From positions 1 to 64,000 of the forward strand of contig JAIESI010000004.1 of NCBI GenBank assembly GCA_019746135.1: 64,000 bases of DNA. The letters run 5' to 3'. Shown one piece after another: positions 1 through 9,423 of the stretch (position 1 is its first letter; the number at the start of each line of letters is the position of its first letter). Position numbers and translations under genes: made by a program. The notes beneath the pieces are model-generated. The model saw nothing but the letters and a program-made list of their open reading frames with translations. It was not told the origin of the DNA and did not search any database. This stretch comes from Xanthobacteraceae bacterium (lineage in GTDB: Bacteria; Pseudomonadota; Alphaproteobacteria; Rhizobiales; Xanthobacteraceae).

Positions 1-249
1 CGCTGCGGCCGGTGGCGCCTCCCGGGCGGGCGGCGGGGCGCTCGGCGGCTCAGCCTGTACGGTGGGCGCGGGCGGCGCTGCGGCGAGCATCATCGGGCCC
101 GGGATGGCGATGGTCGGCGGCGACACGAAAGCGCGGATGAACCAGGTGACGCCGGCAATGCAGGCCAGCACCGGCACGATCACGGCCACGGCGGAAACCC
201 ACCGCCGGGCGGGCCTGCGCTCGAGGATCAGGTTGCCTTCGAGTTCCAT
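1..249 (-). CDS. Membrane-anchored Pro/Ala-rich protein (N-terminal part, cut by window edge)
   Basis: Read on the minus strand, an ATG at 249-247 opens a frame that runs off the left edge with no stop. It is preceded by a strong GGGGGCGG ribosome site six bases upstream. The visible 83 residues begin MELEGNLILERRPARRW, then one hydrophobic segment (about residues 17-38, rich in V, A and I), then a Pro/Ala-rich stretch. This is the pattern of a single-pass inner-membrane protein with a periplasmic proline-rich linker. The C-terminal domain lies outside the window, so no function can be given. The start is well supported; the identity is not. Confidence 0.6.
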   Translation of the reverse strand, partial: MELEGNLILERRPARRWVSAVAVIVPVLACIAGVTWFIRAFVSPPTIAIPGPMMLAAAPPAPTVQAEPPSAPPPAREAPPAAA

Positions 250-355
250 ATCCGCCCCCTTACCCCAAACTGCGGCGGCAATGGCGGCATGATAGCCCGT
301 TTCGGGCTGCGCGGCAGCCCCAAATGACGCAAACCTCGGCGGCCGGAAGCGATGG

Positions 356-1333
356 CTACTGTTTCTCGATACCGGCGTCGGCGATGACGCGGCCCCACTT
401 GCCGATTTCGGCCCGCAGCAGGGCGCCAAGCTCGGCCGGGGTGTTGGGCAGCGGCTCGAGCCCCAGATCGGCGTAGCGCTGCTTGAGGTCCGGGTCGGCC
501 AGCGCGGCACGGACCTCGCGGTTGAGGGTGTCGATCACCTCCTGGGGCGTGCCCGCGGGCGCAAAGAAGCCGTTCCAGGTCACGACGTCGAAGCCTTTGA
601 CGCCGGCCTCGTCGACGGTCGGCACGTCGGGCGCGTAGGCGGTGCGGGCCGGCGTGGTGCTGGCGAGCGCGCGAAGCTGGCCGCCTTCGACCGCCGATTT
701 CAGCGCGCCGTAGGACTGGATGATGGCGTCGACGTCGTTGCGCAGCACCGCGGTGACGAGATCGCCGGGGGTGCGGAACGGCACGATGAGGAAGTTCTGC
801 CCGGTCATCGACTTCAGCAGGTTTGCGGCGAGATGGTTGGTCGAGCCGACCGTGGTGGTGCCGAAGTTCAGCTTGCCCGGCCGCGCGTGCATGGCCGCGA
901 GCAGATCGTTCAGCGTCCTGTATTTCGAGTCTTTGCTCACGGCGATGATGTTGGCGAAGGTGCTGATGCCGCAGATCGGCACGAAATCGGCAACCGGGTC
1001 GTAGGGCAGGCCTTTCAGCAGCGACACGCTGATCGCCGTCGAGCTCGACAGCGTCACCAGCGAATAGCCGTCGCGCGCCGCGGCGAGCACCGCCGCGGCG
1101 GCCGTGGTGCCGCCGGCGCGCGGCTGGTTGTCGACGACGACGCTGGTGTTGAGGCGGGCGCCGAGCCTGTCGGCGAGCACGCGGAGCGTCACGTCCGACA
1201 CCGAGCCCGCGGCAAACGGCAGCATCACGCGAATCGGCCGCGACGGATATCTGCCCTGCGCCAGGGCCGGCACAGCCAGGGCGACAAATGCCAACAGTGC
1301 GAGCGGCAGTGCCGCAAGCCGCAACCCACTCAT
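356..1333 (-). CDS. Bug/TctC-family periplasmic solute-binding protein
   Basis: 325 residues, the usual length for the Bug (TctC) family of tripartite tricarboxylate transporter binding proteins. There is a signal peptide (hydrophobic core about residues 5-24, cleavage after ALA). The mature part starts with the family hallmark YPSRPIRVMLPFAAGSVSD and has the VVDNQPRAGGTTAAA ligand-loop motif. A GGGAGGCG ribosome site precedes the ATG. It is the last gene of a minus-strand run hemB, FAA hydrolase, this gene. No TctA or TctB membrane subunits are nearby, so it is an orphan binding protein of unknown ligand, probably a carboxylate. Confidence 0.9.
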   Translation of the reverse strand: MSGLRLAALPLALLAFVALAVPALAQGRYPSRPIRVMLPFAAGSVSDVTLRVLADRLGARLNTSVVVDNQPRAGGTTAAAAVLAAARDGYSLVTLSSSTAISVSLLKGLPYDPVADFVPICGISTFANIIAVSKDSKYRTLNDLLAAMHARPGKLNFGTTTVGSTNHLAANLLKSMTGQNFLIVPFRTPGDLVTAVLRNDVDAIIQSYGALKSAVEGGQLRALASTTPARTAYAPDVPTVDEAGVKGFDVVTWNGFFAPAGTPQEVIDTLNREVRAALADPDLKQRYADLGLEPLPNTPAELGALLRAEIGKWGRVIADAGIEKQ

Positions 1334-1359
1334 TCGCGCCTCCCGGACCGGCTTGCTTC

Positions 1360-2160
1360 TTATCGTTCGGCGACCACTTGTTCGGCGACCACGCGATTGC
1401 GCAGCGTGCCGATGCCGCTGATCTCGACCTCGACAGTGTCGCCCGGCTTGATGGGCTTTGGCAATTCGTCGGTGCCGAGCCAGACCACGTCGCCGGGCGA
1501 AAGCGTGTTGGTGCGGGAGATGTCGCTGATCACCTCGCCGGCGCTGAACAGCATGTCGCCGGTCGGGAAGCGGTGGACGGTCGCGCCGTTGAGCCGGACC
1601 GTGGTCGTCATGTCGCGCGGGTCGATGCCGGTGGCGATAGTGGGCCCCATCGGCTTGAACGTGTCGGCGTTTTTGCCGCGCAGGTTGGTCGGGTCGTTCA
1701 TCTGCCAGTCGCGTTCGGTGACGTCGTTGCCGATGGTCCAGCCGAAGATGCAGGCGCTGGCCTCTGCGGGCGTGACGTTGCGGCAGCGCTTGCCGATCAC
1801 CGCCACGAGCTCGCCTTCGTATTCGAAGCGCGGGCCGGAGTCCGCGGGCTTGACGATGGCCTCGCCGCTGGCGATCAGGGCGCTGTTGGCGCGATAGCCG
1901 ACCCGCGGCCGGTCATAGAATTTCGGCTCCTTGAAGCCTTTGACCCTGGAGCGCGCGATGACGTGGTTCCGGTAGTTCGAGCCGATGGCGTAGAACGTCG
2001 GCGGGATCACCGGCACGAGCAGTTTCACGCTCGCCAGCGGCAGTTTCGCGCCGGTCGGCCGGGCTTGCGAAAACGGATCCCCGTCGACAACCGCGATGGT
2101 CTCGCCCTCGACCACGCCATAGCGGGCGTGTCCGTCGCTCTCGAAACGGCACCACAGCAT
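1360..2160 (-). CDS. Fumarylacetoacetate hydrolase (FAH) family protein
   Basis: 266 residues. The C-terminal two thirds match the FAH fold. The motif EYEGELVAVIGKRCRNV (about 109-126) carries the metal-binding glutamates, and GNDVTERDWQ (about 145) carries the conserved aspartate. Family members cleave C-C bonds or decarboxylate/isomerise 2-oxo acids such as those from aromatic catabolism; the exact substrate cannot be read. The start lies six bases after the hemB stop, so the two are probably co-transcribed. The last residues contain a small tandem repeat (VVAEQVVAER) caused by a 12-15 bp duplication just before the stop codon. Confidence 0.85.
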   Translation of the reverse strand: MLWCRFESDGHARYGVVEGETIAVVDGDPFSQARPTGAKLPLASVKLLVPVIPPTFYAIGSNYRNHVIARSRVKGFKEPKFYDRPRVGYRANSALIASGEAIVKPADSGPRFEYEGELVAVIGKRCRNVTPAEASACIFGWTIGNDVTERDWQMNDPTNLRGKNADTFKPMGPTIATGIDPRDMTTTVRLNGATVHRFPTGDMLFSAGEVISDISRTNTLSPGDVVWLGTDELPKPIKPGDTVEVEISGIGTLRNRVVAEQVVAER

Positions 2161-2166
2161 GCGCGG

Positions 2167-3288
<1,122 letters not shown>

Positions 3289-3373
3289 CTATTGACCCGG
3301 CCAGGGAGTTATAGCGTCTTGAACCCGCTCTAGACAGATGGACCCCCGGGGCAGGCCGGGGTGACGGCCCGGG

Positions 3374-4513
3374 ATGGATTTCGAGCTCAGCGAGGACCAA
3401 CGCGCCTTCCAGGCGACCGCGCGGCAGTTCGCCCGCGAGGACATGGCGCCGAACGCGCGCGCCTGGGACGAGGGCGAGATTTTTCCGGTTGCGCAATTGC
3501 GCAAGGCCGCGGCGCTGGGCTTCGGTGGCATCTATGTGCAGGACGATGTCGGCGGCTCGGCGCTGACCCGGCTCGACGCCACCCTCATCTTCGAGGAGCT
3601 GGCGCAGGGCTGCACCTCGACCGCGGCCTATATCTCGATCCACAACATGGCGGCCTGGATGGTCGACGCGTTCGGCGGCGAGACGCAGCGCCGCAAGTTT
3701 CTGCCGAAGCTCTGCACCATGGAGCATTTCGCGAGCTACTGCCTGACCGAGCCGGACTCGGGCTCCGACGCTGCGAGCCTGAAAACCAAGGCGGTGCGTG
3801 ACGGCGACGCTTATGTGCTGAACGGCAGCAAGGCGTTCATCTCCGGCGGCGGCGTGTCGGACGTCTATGTCTGCATGGTGCGGACCGGCGCCACCGGCCC
3901 GAAGGGCATTTCCTGCATCGCGGTCGAGAAAGGCACGCCCGGCCTGTCGTTCGGCGCGCAGGAGAAGAAGCTCGGCTGGAAATCGCAGCCGACCGCGATG
4001 GTGATGTTCGAGAACTGCCGCGTCCCGGCCGGGAACCTCATCGGCAACGAGGGCGACGGGTTCAAGATCGCCATGGCGGGTCTCGACGGCGGACGGCTGA
4101 ACATCGCCGCCTGCTCGATCGGCGGGGCGCAATTCTGCCTCGACCGCACCATCGAATACATGCGCGAGAGGAAGCAGTTCGGCTCGCGGCTGTCCGACTT
4201 TCAAGCCTTGCGCTTTCGCATCGCCGACTACGCGACCGAGCTCGAGGCGGCACGGCTGATGGTGCGGCGCGCGGCGCTCGCGGTCGGCAATCGCGAGCCG
4301 GGCGGCACGCGGCTCGCCGCGATGGCCAAGCGGTTTGCGACCGATGTGGGGTTCGAGGCGGTCAACGGCTGTCTGCAGCTGCACGGCGGCTACGGATACC
4401 TGCGGGATCATCCGATCGAGCGCGTGCTGCGCGACGTGCGTGTGCATCAGATCCTGGAAGGCACCAACGAGGTGATGCGGCTGATCGTCAGCCGCGACAT
4501 GCTGGGGAATTGA
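3374..4513 (+). CDS. Acyl-CoA dehydrogenase, isobutyryl-CoA dehydrogenase type
   Basis: 379 residues, a complete flavoprotein acyl-CoA dehydrogenase. The FAD/substrate motifs [15 protein letters not shown] and [12 protein letters not shown] sit mid-protein. The C-terminal catalytic glutamate is in [19 protein letters not shown]. The N-terminus ([20 protein letters not shown]) and the [17 protein letters not shown] stretch resemble the ACAD8 (isobutyryl-CoA) branch. Nearby genes for 3-hydroxyisobutyryl-CoA hydrolase (5611) and 3-hydroxyisobutyrate dehydrogenase (8307) support a role in valine catabolism. The next gene follows after one base. Substrate specificity is inferred from context. Confidence 0.9.
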   Translation: MDFELSEDQRAFQATARQFAREDMAPNARAWDEGEIFPVAQLRKAAALGFGGIYVQDDVGGSALTRLDATLIFEELAQGCTSTAAYISIHNMAAWMVDAFGGETQRRKFLPKLCTMEHFASYCLTEPDSGSDAASLKTKAVRDGDAYVLNGSKAFISGGGVSDVYVCMVRTGATGPKGISCIAVEKGTPGLSFGAQEKKLGWKSQPTAMVMFENCRVPAGNLIGNEGDGFKIAMAGLDGGRLNIAACSIGGAQFCLDRTIEYMRERKQFGSRLSDFQALRFRIADYATELEAARLMVRRAALAVGNREPGGTRLAAMAKRFATDVGFEAVNGCLQLHGGYGYLRDHPIERVLRDVRVHQILEGTNEVMRLIVSRDMLGN

Positions 4514-4514
4514 G

Positions 4515-4943
4515 ATGATCGGGCAGTTGGCGCTCATCTGCGCGGCGCTGTTTGCCGGCGCGGCCGTGTTCATCAACGTCGCCGAACAGCCGGCGCGGCT
4601 CGCCCTCGACGACCGCGCGATGCTGCTGCAATGGCAGAGGAGCTACAACCGCGCTGCGCCGATGCAGGCCGGGCTTGCGGTGGTGTCGGCGCTGCTGGGC
4701 TTCGTCGCGGCCTGGCAGACGCGGGACTGGCGCTGGGCCGCCGGCGCGATCGCCGTTCTCGCCAACTGGCCGTATACGCTGCTGGTCATCAAGCCGACCA
4801 ATGACAAGTTGCACGCCATGGCCGCCGAGCAGGACTCGGCCGATGCGCGCCGCATGGTCGTCTCATGGGGACATCTGCATGCCGGGCGCAGCGCGCTCGG
4901 GATCGCCGCGGTGCTGATCGACTTGTGGGCGCTTGTGAGCTGA
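4515..4943 (+). CDS. DUF1772 membrane protein
   Basis: 142 residues with four hydrophobic segments (about 1-20, 50-68, 75-95, 120-140), starting one base after the acyl-CoA dehydrogenase stop, so very probably translated from the same message. The stretch FINVAEQPARL near the N-terminus and the loop WPYTLLVIKPTNDKLHAM are hallmarks of the DUF1772 (anthrone-oxygenase-like) family of small integral membrane proteins. The biochemical role of bacterial members is not established. A bidirectional terminator follows. Confidence 0.8.
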   Translation: MIGQLALICAALFAGAAVFINVAEQPARLALDDRAMLLQWQRSYNRAAPMQAGLAVVSALLGFVAAWQTRDWRWAAGAIAVLANWPYTLLVIKPTNDKLHAMAAEQDSADARRMVVSWGHLHAGRSALGIAAVLIDLWALVS

Positions 4944-4962
4944 TTGCGCGACAATGCAGGAC

Positions 4963-4997
4963 AACAAAAACCCGGCCAAGGCGGCCGGGTTCTTGTT
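4963..4997. terminator. Bidirectional intrinsic terminator
   Basis: A 15-bp inverted repeat with one mismatch (arms 4963-4977 and 4983-4997, core AACCCGGCC/GGCCGGGTT, 5-base loop) lies between the convergent DUF1772 (+) and DUF1236 (-) genes. The A-rich left flank and T-rich right flank allow it to work in both directions. Confidence 0.85.
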
Positions 4998-5009
4998 CGT
5001 CGCTCCCGC

Positions 5010-5426
5010 CTAATCGATGATCTGCACCACGCGCCGCGTGCGCGGCTCCACGATCACCGGCCGCTCATTGATGACCGTGTAACGGTACCCCGGCGCGCGG
5101 TACTCCGCCGGCACTTCGTAGTAGGTCACGCCGGACTCGGGAAGCACGGTGCCGACGCGGACCTCCTCGCGGTAGACGTACGACGGACGGCGCTCGCGAA
5201 TCACGTATTCGCGAAAACGCGGACGATCGTCGACGCCGAGCACACCTTGGACCGTTCCAACCGCGGCACCGACCGTGCCACCGACGATCGCGCCGAGCGG
5301 GCCCGCGGCCCGTCCGCCTTCCTCGGCGCCTTCAGCCGCGCCACGGAGCGTTCCTTGCGCTTGCGCGGCAAGAGGGAGCGCCAGAGCAGCGGCGACAATC
5401 GACGTCAGCAGTATGGCTTTCTTCAT
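5010..5426 (-). CDS. DUF1236-type secreted protein
   Basis: 138 residues from the ATG at 5426; a GTG codon directly before it is also possible, but the GGAGAA ribosome site favours the ATG. A clear signal peptide (MKKAILLTSIVAAALALPLAAQA) is followed by a glycine-rich segment (GPLGAIVGGTVGAAVG) that looks membrane-associating. The C-terminal domain of valine/tyrosine-rich strands ends EPRTRRVVQIID, which matches DUF1236 as I remember it from Rhizobiales envelope proteins. Function unknown. It is convergent with the DUF1772 gene. A longer DUF1236 protein is at 49935. Confidence 0.8.
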   Translation of the reverse strand: MKKAILLTSIVAAALALPLAAQAQGTLRGAAEGAEEGGRAAGPLGAIVGGTVGAAVGTVQGVLGVDDRPRFREYVIRERRPSYVYREEVRVGTVLPESGVTYYEVPAEYRAPGYRYTVINERPVIVEPRTRRVVQIID

Positions 5427-5610
5427 CACGCTTCTCCTGTCGGTCAGCGCCCCATCGGCGGGGCGGTCGAATTGTCAACGTGCACACGGCCGGCGCGTTC
5501 CGCAGCAAACAGCGATGGAACCAGCGCGCGCGGAAATTGCGGCGCTTGCGCAGGCCTGTTCCTGTGGCTAAGCAACGGCCGCGATTCACATCCGGAGCCG
5601 CCCCAGGCCG

Positions 5611-6687
5611 ATGACCGCCCCACCGCCGGAAGTCCTGTTCGAGCGCAAGGGCGCAGCCGGACTGATCACTCTCAATCGCCCGCAGGCATTGAATGCCGTC
5701 ACGCTCGGCATGGTGCGCGCGCTGACGCGACAATTGCGGGAATGGCGCAACGATGCGGCGGTGACGCGGATCGTGGTGACGGCTGCAGGCGGCAAGGCGT
5801 TCTCGGCCGGCGGCGACATCCGCGCGCTCTACGATGCCGGAACGTCCGGCCGGCACGCGGAGATGCTCGCGTTCTACGGCGAGGAGTACGTCCTCAACAC
5901 CATCATCAAGCATTACCCCAAGCCCTATGTCGCGTTGATCGACGGCATCTGCATGGGCGGCGGCGTCGGCGTGTCGGTGCACGGCTCGCATCGCGTTGCC
6001 GGCGACCGCTATCTGTTCGCGATGCCGGAGGTCGGTATCGGCTTTTTTCCCGACGTGGGCGCGACCTGGTTTCTGCCGCGGCTGCCGGGTGAGCTCGGCG
6101 CCTACTGCGCGCTGACCGGCGAGCGGTTCGGTGCCGCCGACGGCGTTGCGGCCGGGATCGCCACGCACCGGGTGGCATCGTCGCGGTTTGCCGATCTGGC
6201 CGAGGCGCTGTGCGGTGCGGTCCCGGTCGATGCCACCCTGGCGGCCTTTGCCGAGCCGGGCGGAGCGGCGAAGCTCGCGCCGCATCGCGCGGCGATCGAC
6301 CGGTTGTTCGCCCATGACCGCGTCGAACATATCCTTACGGCACTCGATGCCGACGGCTCGGAGTTCGCGAGCAGAACCGCCGCGACCATCCGCGCCAAGT
6401 CGCCGACCGCGCTGAAGCTTGCATTGGCCCAGATGCGGGAGGGCGCAAAATTGACATTCACGGGGTGCATGGCTTGCGAATTCCGCATAGTGTCCCGGGT
6501 CATTCACGGCCATGATTTCTACGAAGGGGTTCGCGCAGTGATCGTCGACAAGGATAACGCGCCGCACTGGCGGCCGGCGTCGCTCCCCGAGGTCTCGGAC
6601 GCCGAAGTCGCCCGGCATTTCGCGCCGCTCGGCAGCGGCGAGTGGCAGCCGCCCGATCTGGATCACGCAAATCTGGATCACGCATGA
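5611..6687 (+). CDS. 3-hydroxyisobutyryl-CoA hydrolase (enoyl-CoA hydratase/isomerase superfamily)
   Basis: 358 residues; the length and C-terminal extension fit 3-hydroxyisobutyryl-CoA hydrolase rather than the ~260-residue hydratases. Crotonase-fold motifs are FSAGGDIRALYDAG (CoA-binding/oxyanion), ALIDGICMGGGVG, and the HIBCH-specific MPEVGIGFFPDVGATWFLPRLPG with the catalytic Glu/Asp. The enzyme releases free 3-hydroxyisobutyrate in valine degradation, the step between the acyl-CoA dehydrogenase at 3374 and the dehydrogenase at 8307. It ends with a short tandem repeat (LDHANLDHA). Its stop overlaps the next start (ATGA). Confidence 0.9.
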   Translation: MTAPPPEVLFERKGAAGLITLNRPQALNAVTLGMVRALTRQLREWRNDAAVTRIVVTAAGGKAFSAGGDIRALYDAGTSGRHAEMLAFYGEEYVLNTIIKHYPKPYVALIDGICMGGGVGVSVHGSHRVAGDRYLFAMPEVGIGFFPDVGATWFLPRLPGELGAYCALTGERFGAADGVAAGIATHRVASSRFADLAEALCGAVPVDATLAAFAEPGGAAKLAPHRAAIDRLFAHDRVEHILTALDADGSEFASRTAATIRAKSPTALKLALAQMREGAKLTFTGCMACEFRIVSRVIHGHDFYEGVRAVIVDKDNAPHWRPASLPEVSDAEVARHFAPLGSGEWQPPDLDHANLDHA

Positions 6688-7136
6688 CCGACCAGCACGC
6701 CGTTCCCAACGATCCGATCCGCAACCTCGAGCCGGTGCACGCCGACGAGCCCGAGACCCATGAGGCGCGCTGGACCGCGCGGTTGGTCATTTTCCTGCGG
6801 GTGATGGCGGTGCTCTCGATCACCAAGGGCCTCTACCACTGGGCGATCGTCTGCGGCTTCGCCGGCCCGCAGGACGGCTTCGAGTATCAGCCGACACCGT
6901 GGCAGACGGCGACGGTATTCTTTGCGGTGATCGACCTCGTGGCGGCGGTCGGGCTCTGGCTCGCGGCCGCCTGGGGCGCCGTGGTGTGGCTCACCGCGTC
7001 GGTGTCGATGGCCGCGGTCGAGGTGTTCTTTCCGCAGGTCTATGGCGGACGGATCGTCGTCGTCGCCGTCGAATTCCTGCTGCTGTTCTGCTACCTGTTC
7101 CTCGCCATCCAGTCGGCGCGCGAGCATCCGAACTGA
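6684..7136 (+). CDS. DUF6163-like four-helix membrane protein
   Basis: 150 residues starting at an ATG that overlaps the upstream stop (ATGA), so translationally coupled. After a polar 30-residue N-terminus there are four hydrophobic segments (about 30-50, 70-95, 98-115, 120-142). From memory it matches the DUF6163 family of Rhizobiales inner-membrane proteins, for which no function is known. No catalytic motifs are visible. Its position in the valine-catabolism run is probably incidental. Confidence 0.7.
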   Translation: MTDQHAVPNDPIRNLEPVHADEPETHEARWTARLVIFLRVMAVLSITKGLYHWAIVCGFAGPQDGFEYQPTPWQTATVFFAVIDLVAAVGLWLAAAWGAVVWLTASVSMAAVEVFFPQVYGGRIVVVAVEFLLLFCYLFLAIQSAREHPN

Positions 7137-7228
7137 AATCGCTGCCAACGCGGTGAGCTTGTGGCCGCTGCTGCCATGCTTGCATCGCGGCCTGCGGAGC
7201 CACGAATTCTCGAAATGGGAGAGTGTCC

Positions 7229-8215
7229 ATGAACCGTCGCGAAATCCTGAAGGCCGGCGCAGGTTCGCTCGCCGCGTTGACGGCCGGCTTGCCGGCGACC
7301 GGGCCGGTCTACGCTGCCAATTGGCCGACAAAGGCCGTTCGGGTCGTGGTACCGTATGCGCCGGGCAGCGCGACCGATCTGGTGCCGCGCACGATTCTGG
7401 AGCAGGTGGGCCAACAGGTCGGCCAGTCATTCGTCATCGAGAACCGTCCCGGCGGCGGCACCACCGTGGGCTCGATGCAGGTCAAGCAATCCGAACCGGA
7501 CGGCCACACCATCCTGATCCATTCCAACGCGATCGTGACGGTGCCGGCGATTCAGGCCAACGTGGCGTACGACCCGGTGAAGGACTTTTCCGCCATCACG
7601 CCGCTCGGCAACGTGCCGCTCGTCCTCGTGGTGGGACCCAGCAAGGGCATGAAGACGCTCAAGGAACTGGTCGACAAGGCGAAGGCCCGGCCGGGCGAGA
7701 TCAACTACGGCGCGGCCGGCATCGGTACGCCGCCGCATCTGACGATGGAGCGGTTCCGGCTCTCCGCAGGCTTCGAGGGCCAGCTCGTGCCGTTCAAGGG
7801 CGCACCCGAGGCCCTGACCGAAGTGATGACCGGCCGCATCGACATGTACTTCAGTCCGATCACGCCCGCGCTGCCGCTGATCAGGGATGGCAAGGTTGTG
7901 GCGCTCGCGGTGTCGAGCGCCAAGCGCGCATCGGCGCTGCCGGACGTGCCCACCACCGTCGAGGCCGGCGTCCCGGATTCCGATTTCGATTTCTGGGTCG
8001 GCGCGTTCGTGCCGAAGAAGACCTCTGGCGACGTGGTGGCCAAGATGCAGGCCGAGATCGCCAAGGCCATCAAAAATCCGGCGACCCGCGAGAAGCTCAC
8101 CAAGCTCGGGGTCGAAGAAATGATCATGGAGCCGGCAGCCTTCGACGCGCGCGTCGCCAAGGAAGCCGACATCGCCAGGAAGCTCACCAAGGCGGCCAAC
8201 ATCCAGCCGCAATAG
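7229..8215 (+). CDS. Bug/TctC-family periplasmic solute-binding protein
   Basis: 328 residues from the ATG at 7229, chosen over the in-frame GTG at 7223 because the GGGAGAG ribosome site is then correctly spaced. The leader begins MNRREILKAGAG, a twin-arginine pattern, so export is probably by the Tat route. The mature protein has the Bug hallmarks KAVRVVVPYAPGSATDLV and IENRPGGGTTVGSM. No membrane partners are present. It sits between the DUF6163 gene and the hydroxyisobutyrate dehydrogenase in the same direction; the ligand is unknown. Confidence 0.9.
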   Translation: MNRREILKAGAGSLAALTAGLPATGPVYAANWPTKAVRVVVPYAPGSATDLVPRTILEQVGQQVGQSFVIENRPGGGTTVGSMQVKQSEPDGHTILIHSNAIVTVPAIQANVAYDPVKDFSAITPLGNVPLVLVVGPSKGMKTLKELVDKAKARPGEINYGAAGIGTPPHLTMERFRLSAGFEGQLVPFKGAPEALTEVMTGRIDMYFSPITPALPLIRDGKVVALAVSSAKRASALPDVPTTVEAGVPDSDFDFWVGAFVPKKTSGDVVAKMQAEIAKAIKNPATREKLTKLGVEEMIMEPAAFDARVAKEADIARKLTKAANIQPQ

Positions 8216-8306
8216 GCGAGGGCTTCCACTCCGAAGGTTTAATACGCCCGCGCTTGTCGTGTGCCGTCGGTCCCGGCTTTAATCGCCGAAACGACGGAGG
8301 AAACGC

Positions 8307-9194
8307 ATGGCGACGATCGGCTTCATTGGCCTCGGCAACATGGGCCTGCCGATGGCGCAGAACCTGCTCAAGGCCGGCCACAAGGTGCAGGGCTTTGACG
8401 TCACCAAGGCGCCGATGGATGCGCTCGCCGCATCGGGCGGCACGGCTGCACCGGGCGCGAAGGCTGCGGCGAGCGGCGTCGAGGTGGTCGTCACCATGCT
8501 GCCGGCCGGACAGCATGTCCGCGACGTCTATACCGGACCCGACGGGGTGCTGTCGGCCGCGGCGGGCAACACGCTCCTGATCGACTCCTCGACCATCGAC
8601 GTCGAGACCGCACGCGCGGTTGCGGCGGAGGCCGGGAGCAAGGGGTTGCCGATGCTCGACGCGCCGGTGTCCGGCGGCGTCGGCGGCGCGACCGCCGGCA
8701 CGCTGACCTTCATGGTCGGCGGCAGCGACGCGGCGTTCGAGCGCGCCAGGCCGATCCTGGAAAAGATGGGCAAGACCATCGTGCATGCCGGCGGTGCGGG
8801 CAACGGCCAGGCGGCGAAGATCTGCAACAACATGATCCTCGGCGTGTCGATGATCGCGGTCTCCGAGGCCTTCGTGCTGGCCGAGAAGCTCGGGCTCGAC
8901 GCGCAGAAGCTGTTCGATATCGCCTCGAAGTCGTCGGGCCAGTGCTGGTCGATGACCACCTATTGCCCGGTGCCGGGGCCGGTGCCGACGTCGCCGGCCA
9001 ACCGCGACTATGCGGCAGGCTTCACCGCGGCGATGATGCTCAAGGATCTCAAGCTCGCGCAGGAGGCGGCCAAGGCCGCCGGCGCCAAGACGCCGCTCGG
9101 TGCAGACGCCGAAGGCATCTATGCGAGGTATGTCGAAAGCGGCGAGGGGCCGCGCGACTTCTCAGGCGTCATCCGGTTCATTCGCGGCGGCTAG
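8307..9194 (+). CDS. mmsB: 3-hydroxyisobutyrate dehydrogenase
   Basis: 295 residues of the beta-hydroxyacid dehydrogenase family, oxidising 3-hydroxyisobutyrate to methylmalonate semialdehyde with NAD. Visible are the N-terminal Rossmann motif IGLGNMGLPMAQNL, the substrate-binding DAPVSGGVGGA (about 121-131), and the catalytic lysine in GNGQAAKICNNMILG (about 171). The last stretch NRDYAAGFTAAMMLKDL is also typical. Together with the genes at 3374 and 5611 it gives three consecutive enzymes of valine breakdown; the next enzyme, methylmalonate-semialdehyde dehydrogenase, is not in the window. The stop codon lies in the stem of a strong terminator. Confidence 0.92.
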   Translation: MATIGFIGLGNMGLPMAQNLLKAGHKVQGFDVTKAPMDALAASGGTAAPGAKAAASGVEVVVTMLPAGQHVRDVYTGPDGVLSAAAGNTLLIDSSTIDVETARAVAAEAGSKGLPMLDAPVSGGVGGATAGTLTFMVGGSDAAFERARPILEKMGKTIVHAGGAGNGQAAKICNNMILGVSMIAVSEAFVLAEKLGLDAQKLFDIASKSSGQCWSMTTYCPVPGPVPTSPANRDYAAGFTAAMMLKDLKLAQEAAKAAGAKTPLGADAEGIYARYVESGEGPRDFSGVIRFIRGG

Positions 9195-9238
9195 AGCCGT
9201 TTCCGTTCCTTCGGAATCGGAAACGGCTCTAGCTTTTT
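9191..9238 (+). terminator. Intrinsic terminator overlapping the mmsB stop codon
   Basis: Perfect 15-bp arms CTAGAGCCGTTTCCG (9191-9205) and CGGAAACGGCTCTAG (9218-9232), extended inward by TTCC/GGAA, are followed by CTTTTT. The outer CTAG ends suggest it also belongs to a repeated intergenic palindrome family. Confidence 0.85.
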
Positions 9239-9248
9239 AGGTTTGGTC

Positions 9249-9296
9249 GCATTTTCTGCGGCGAACCGCTTCACACTTCGCCGGAAAATGCTCTAG
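9249..9296. repeat. Intergenic palindromic repeat
   Basis: Imperfect stem: GCATTTTC (9249-9256) and GGCGAA pair with TTCGCC and GAAAATGC (about 9277-9291), ending CTCTAG. Placed 11 bases after the mmsB terminator. From memory this sequence type is scattered between genes in Bradyrhizobium relatives. It may act as a second transcription stop; no coding is seen here. Confidence 0.6.
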
Positions 9297-9423
9297 TTTC
9301 GACGCGCAACGATCGCACTGGCGCTCCGCAGGTCGGGGATTTTCCCCACAGCAACGATGGCGGAGCGGGGGAACTTTTTTCCGCAGAGCGGTGTTGTCGG
9401 CCCAGCATCCAAGGGATGGCCGC

